A stretch of 64,000 nucleotides of DNA from Streptomyces sp. Je 1-79 (GTDB lineage Bacteria; Actinomycetota; Actinomycetes; Streptomycetales; Streptomycetaceae), in assembly GCF_025195125.1 (NCBI RefSeq), contig NZ_JAMGSL010000003.1:318362-382361 (forward strand). Direction: 5' to 3'. The position numbers and the translations under genes are program-made. Of the stretch, positions 61,859 through 64,000 are shown piece after piece. The notes beneath the pieces were generated by a model. That model saw only the letters and a list, made by a program, of their open reading frames with translations, did no database searches and was not told the origin of the DNA. Every line of letters starts with the position of its first letter. Position 1 is the stretch's first letter.

Positions 61859-62496
61859 TCCTGGCGGAGGACTCGACGCTGCTACGGGAAGGGCTCGTAC
61901 GGCTCCTGGCCGAGGAGGGCCACGAGGTCACGGCGGCCGTCGGCGACGCGGTCGAACTGCTCGCCGCGGTGAACGCGGACCCGCCGGACGTGGTCGTCGC
62001 CGACGTCCGGATGCCGCCGACGCACACCGACGAGGGGCTGCGGGCGGCCCTGGAGATCCGGCGGGAGTGGCCGGACGTCGGGGTCCTCGTACTGTCGCAG
62101 TACGTGGAGCGGCGGTACGCCACCGAGCTGCTGACCGGCGAGCCGGGCGCGGTGGGCTACCTGCTCAAGGACCGGGTCGCGCAGGTCGACGAGTTCCTGG
62201 ACGCGCTGGAACGGGTGGGGGACGGGCGGACGGCGTTCGACCCGGAGGTCGTCCGCCGGCTGCTCGTCCGCACCAGCCACACCGATCCGCTGGCGAGGCT
62301 GACGCCCCGGGAGGGCGACGTGCTGGCGGCGATGGCGCAGGGGCACACGAACGCGGCGATCGCCGGACAGCTCCACGTGTCGCAGAGCGCGGTGGAGAAA
62401 CACATCAACGCGCTCTTCGACAAACTGGAGCTGACCGGACGTGGCGAGGGGTACAGCAGAAGGGTCCTCGCCGTCCTGCGCTATCTGGGCAGCTGA
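61849..62496 (+). CDS. NarL/LuxR-type response regulator
   Basis: A 215-residue regulator. Receiver with Asp52 (VVVADVRMPP) and Glu7-Asp8; Lys in YLLKDRV. C-terminal HTH LTPREGDVLAAMAQGHTNAAIAGQLHVSQSAVEKHINALFDKL. GTG 61849 overlaps the kinase stop by 10 bases. Partner of the kinase at 60470. Its stop codon is directly next to the convergent FmdB gene stop. Confidence 0.93.
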   Translation: MRVILAEDSTLLREGLVRLLAEEGHEVTAAVGDAVELLAAVNADPPDVVVADVRMPPTHTDEGLRAALEIRREWPDVGVLVLSQYVERRYATELLTGEPGAVGYLLKDRVAQVDEFLDALERVGDGRTAFDPEVVRRLLVRTSHTDPLARLTPREGDVLAAMAQGHTNAAIAGQLHVSQSAVEKHINALFDKLELTGRGEGYSRRVLAVLRYLGS

Positions 62497-62712
62497 TCAG
62501 CCGCAGCAGCCTCCGCCGCAGCACCCACCCCCACCGCCGCCGCCACCGCTCTGTGCGGGTGCGGCGGAACCGCCCACGGCGACGGCCGAGAGCAGCTTGA
62601 CGGTGTCGTCGTGCCCGGCGGGGCAGGCGGCGGGGGCGGAGGACTCGGCCATCGGGCGGCTGAGTTCGAACGTGTCGCCACAGGTGCGGCAGCGGTACTC
62701 GTAACGAGGCAT
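62497..62712 (-). CDS. FmdB-type zinc-ribbon protein with Gly/Cys tail
   Basis: A 71-residue protein. The FmdB zinc ribbon is MPRYEYRCRTCGDTFE with a second CPAGH knuckle (one Cys is replaced by His relative to CxxC). The tail is a run of eight Gly then CCGGGCCG, giving four Cys in pairs. FmdB relatives are small regulators or metal handlers. ATG 62712 lies 6 bases after TAGCCT, the first bases of which are the stop codon of the upstream coiled-coil gene. Confidence 0.85.
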   Translation of the reverse strand: MPRYEYRCRTCGDTFELSRPMAESSAPAACPAGHDDTVKLLSAVAVGGSAAPAQSGGGGGGGGCCGGGCCG

Positions 62713-62721
62713 ACGGACAGG

Positions 62722-64000
62722 CTAGCCGGAGTGGTGGCCGGCGCCCCGCTCCTCACGGATCTGTTCGACGACGCGGGCGGCGGTGGCGCGGACGGCTTCG
62801 AGTTCGGTGAGGAAGTGCCAGTAGTCGGGGTGCCGGCCCTCCAGCGTGCCGATCGCCCGGTCGAGCCGTGCCACGGCGTCGTCGAGGGGACGGGCGTGGC
62901 GGGGGTCGGGGGTGTTGCGCCCGGTCATGGCGAGGCGTTGGGCGTCCCGGACGGTGAAGCGGGCCCGGTCGATCTCGTGCTGCGGGTCCTTGGCGACGGC
63001 GTCGAGCCGACGGAGCCGGTCGCCGGCGGCGGAGACGGCCTCGTCGGTGGAGTTGAGCAGGGCGCGGGCGGTGGCGAGGAGGCTCGTGGCGTCGGGCCAG
63101 CGCTGCTCGTCGCGGGCCTTGGCGGCCTCCGTGAGCTTCTCCTCAGCCTTGCGGACGCTGTCGGCGGCCTGCGCGGGGACGAACTGGAGGTCCTGCCAGC
63201 AGGCGGCGGAGAACCGGCGGCGCAGCTCGGACAGGACCGGCTCGACCGCGCCGGCCCGGGTGGTGAGCGCCTCGGCGCGGGTACGGAGGGAGACCAGGCG
63301 CTTGCTTGTCTCGGCGGCCCGCTCGGGAAGGCGCTCGGCCTCGGTCCGGACGGCCTCGGCGTCCCGCAGGACCCGGTCGGCGCGCTGGAGGGTCTCGGTG
63401 ACGCCGTGGCGGCCGGCGCCTTCGTTGAGCCGGGTGAGCTCGGGCCCGAGGGCGGCGAGCCGGGCGGCGAGGTCGTCGGCGCGGAGCCCGGCGTCGCGGG
63501 CTGTGTCGAGAGCGGCGCTCGCGCTCCGGAGCGCCTGTCGCGCCCGCTCGACGGCCGGGGCGAGCCGGGCGAGCCGGGTCTCGGCGGTGTCGAGCAGCGG
63601 CCCGAGCCCCTGCGCGAACCGGTCCAGCTCCCCCTTGACCCGTACGAGCTCGTCCTTGGCCCGGGTCAGCTCGGTCCGGGCCCGGTTGGCGGTGGCGCCG
63701 TCCAGCTCGTCGCGGTCGAGGTCATGCGCGTCGACGGCGGTGATGTAGGCGTGGCTGACCTCGTCGATCCGCTGCCCGAGGGCGGCGAAACCGTCGACGG
63801 CGTGACGGGCGCCGGGGGAGTCGTCGACGGCGGTGATCGTCTCGATGGAGATCCGCAGATCGCGCTGGGCGGTGTCCAGCTCGTAGAAGGCGGCGGCGGC
63901 ATCGTCCTTGGCGGCCTGCGCCTCGGCCCGCTGACTCTCACCGCGCCCGCCGAACCAGCGCCGATTGCCACCACTGGCGAAGGCGGCGGGAAGGAGAGCG
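62722..64000 (-). CDS. Coiled-coil protein, N-terminus beyond the window
   Basis: The frame is open without a stop from 63999 down to TAG at 62722, at least 425 residues, and the start lies outside. Codon use is typical. After a Gly-rich lead (FASGGNRRWFGGRGE) it is almost all helix, rich in Ala, Arg, Glu and Leu with heptad patterns (LDTAETRLARLAPAVERARQALRSA). WQDLQFVPAQAADSV and HPDYWHFLTELEAVRA are the only less repetitive parts. I do not recognise the family. A structural or membrane-associated role is a guess. A short internal ATG frame at 62722-62928 is just its C-terminus. Confidence 0.75.
   Translation of the reverse strand, partial: ALLPAAFASGGNRRWFGGRGESQRAEAQAAKDDAAAAFYELDTAQRDLRISIETITAVDDSPGARHAVDGFAALGQRIDEVSHAYITAVDAHDLDRDELDGATANRARTELTRAKDELVRVKGELDRFAQGLGPLLDTAETRLARLAPAVERARQALRSASAALDTARDAGLRADDLAARLAALGPELTRLNEGAGRHGVTETLQRADRVLRDAEAVRTEAERLPERAAETSKRLVSLRTRAEALTTRAGAVEPVLSELRRRFSAACWQDLQFVPAQAADSVRKAEEKLTEAAKARDEQRWPDATSLLATARALLNSTDEAVSAAGDRLRRLDAVAKDPQHEIDRARFTVRDAQRLAMTGRNTPDPRHARPLDDAVARLDRAIGTLEGRHPDYWHFLTELEAVRATAARVVEQIREERGAGHHSG

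Noticed and set aside
62722-62928. A separate 68-residue protein
   Set aside because: The same frame continues open upstream to the window edge, so this ATG is only an internal Met near the C-terminus of the coiled-coil gene.

Overview
This is a GC-rich actinobacterial chromosome segment, almost certainly Streptomyces. Signs are strong G/C bias at third codon positions, many GTG starts, WhiB-era actinobacterial families such as DUF3145 and DUF3052, an Mbl homologue, and a fasR-fabD-fabH-acpP-fabF cluster in the order known from S. coelicolor. Genes fill both strands tightly. I saw no rRNA, tRNA, CRISPR array, insertion sequence or prophage. It reads as a conserved core region, with short repeats as its most unusual DNA.

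Layout. 1-4134: a minus-strand module of a fused AccD/AccA-type carboxyltransferase, a MatB-type malonyl-CoA synthetase and an MFS transporter. 4209-8686: a GAF sensor kinase with a degenerate ATPase domain, the actin homologue Mbl, and two poorly known proteins, one with a zinc ribbon. 8717-14415: MarR regulator, MDR-type oxidoreductase, Ohr-type peroxidase, EI24 membrane protein, nitrilase-fold amidohydrolase, a secreted pyroglutamyl-peptidase-like protein lacking its catalytic Cys, and a TetR regulator. 14574-18943: GH3 beta-glucosidase, aldose 1-epimerase and an SGNH lipoprotein. 19215-24710: DUF3145 and the type II fatty acid synthase operon; fabH carries an in-frame Streptomyces-type palindromic repeat. 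24838-32840: pirin, L,D-transpeptidase, FemX- and MurJ-like cell-wall proteins, then a response regulator, sensor kinase and GerMN lipoprotein operon. 32941-44772: beta-lactamase-fold hydrolase facing a MerR/aldo-keto reductase operon, an acyltransferase, two DUF1023 hydrolases, a NarL/DesK-like pair, a DUF4429/SHOCT protein, and a TetR/DHA2 efflux pair. 44931-50403: secreted I36 inhibitor-like protein, potassium channel, pyruvate dehydrogenase E1 (AceE), DUF3052 and a peroxiredoxin. 50517-59777: a Ter stress module (TerD twice, DUF475, TerA-like protein, TerD with a tail) and its presumed biosynthetic genes (HpcH/HpaI lyase, a large double phosphoribosyltransferase, HAD phosphatase). 59740-64000: DedA protein, another NarL-type two-component pair, FmdB zinc ribbon and the 3' part of a coiled-coil gene that runs off the window.

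Themes. Envelope maintenance (Mbl, L,D-transpeptidase, FemX, MurJ, two-component systems, GerMN lipoprotein) and stress defence (Ohr, peroxiredoxin, Ter proteins, efflux) dominate around two central metabolic units, fatty acid synthesis and pyruvate dehydrogenase. Many monocistronic genes lack a Shine-Dalgarno sequence and instead have a TANNNT box 6-8 bases before the start codon, the signature of leaderless transcripts. Several coding regions carry small tandem repeats in linkers. The most notable single observations are the palindromic element inside fabH, the phosphoribosyltransferase gene with an internal ribosome-binding site, and a response-regulator gene whose 3' flank carries inverted copies of part of its own coding sequence.
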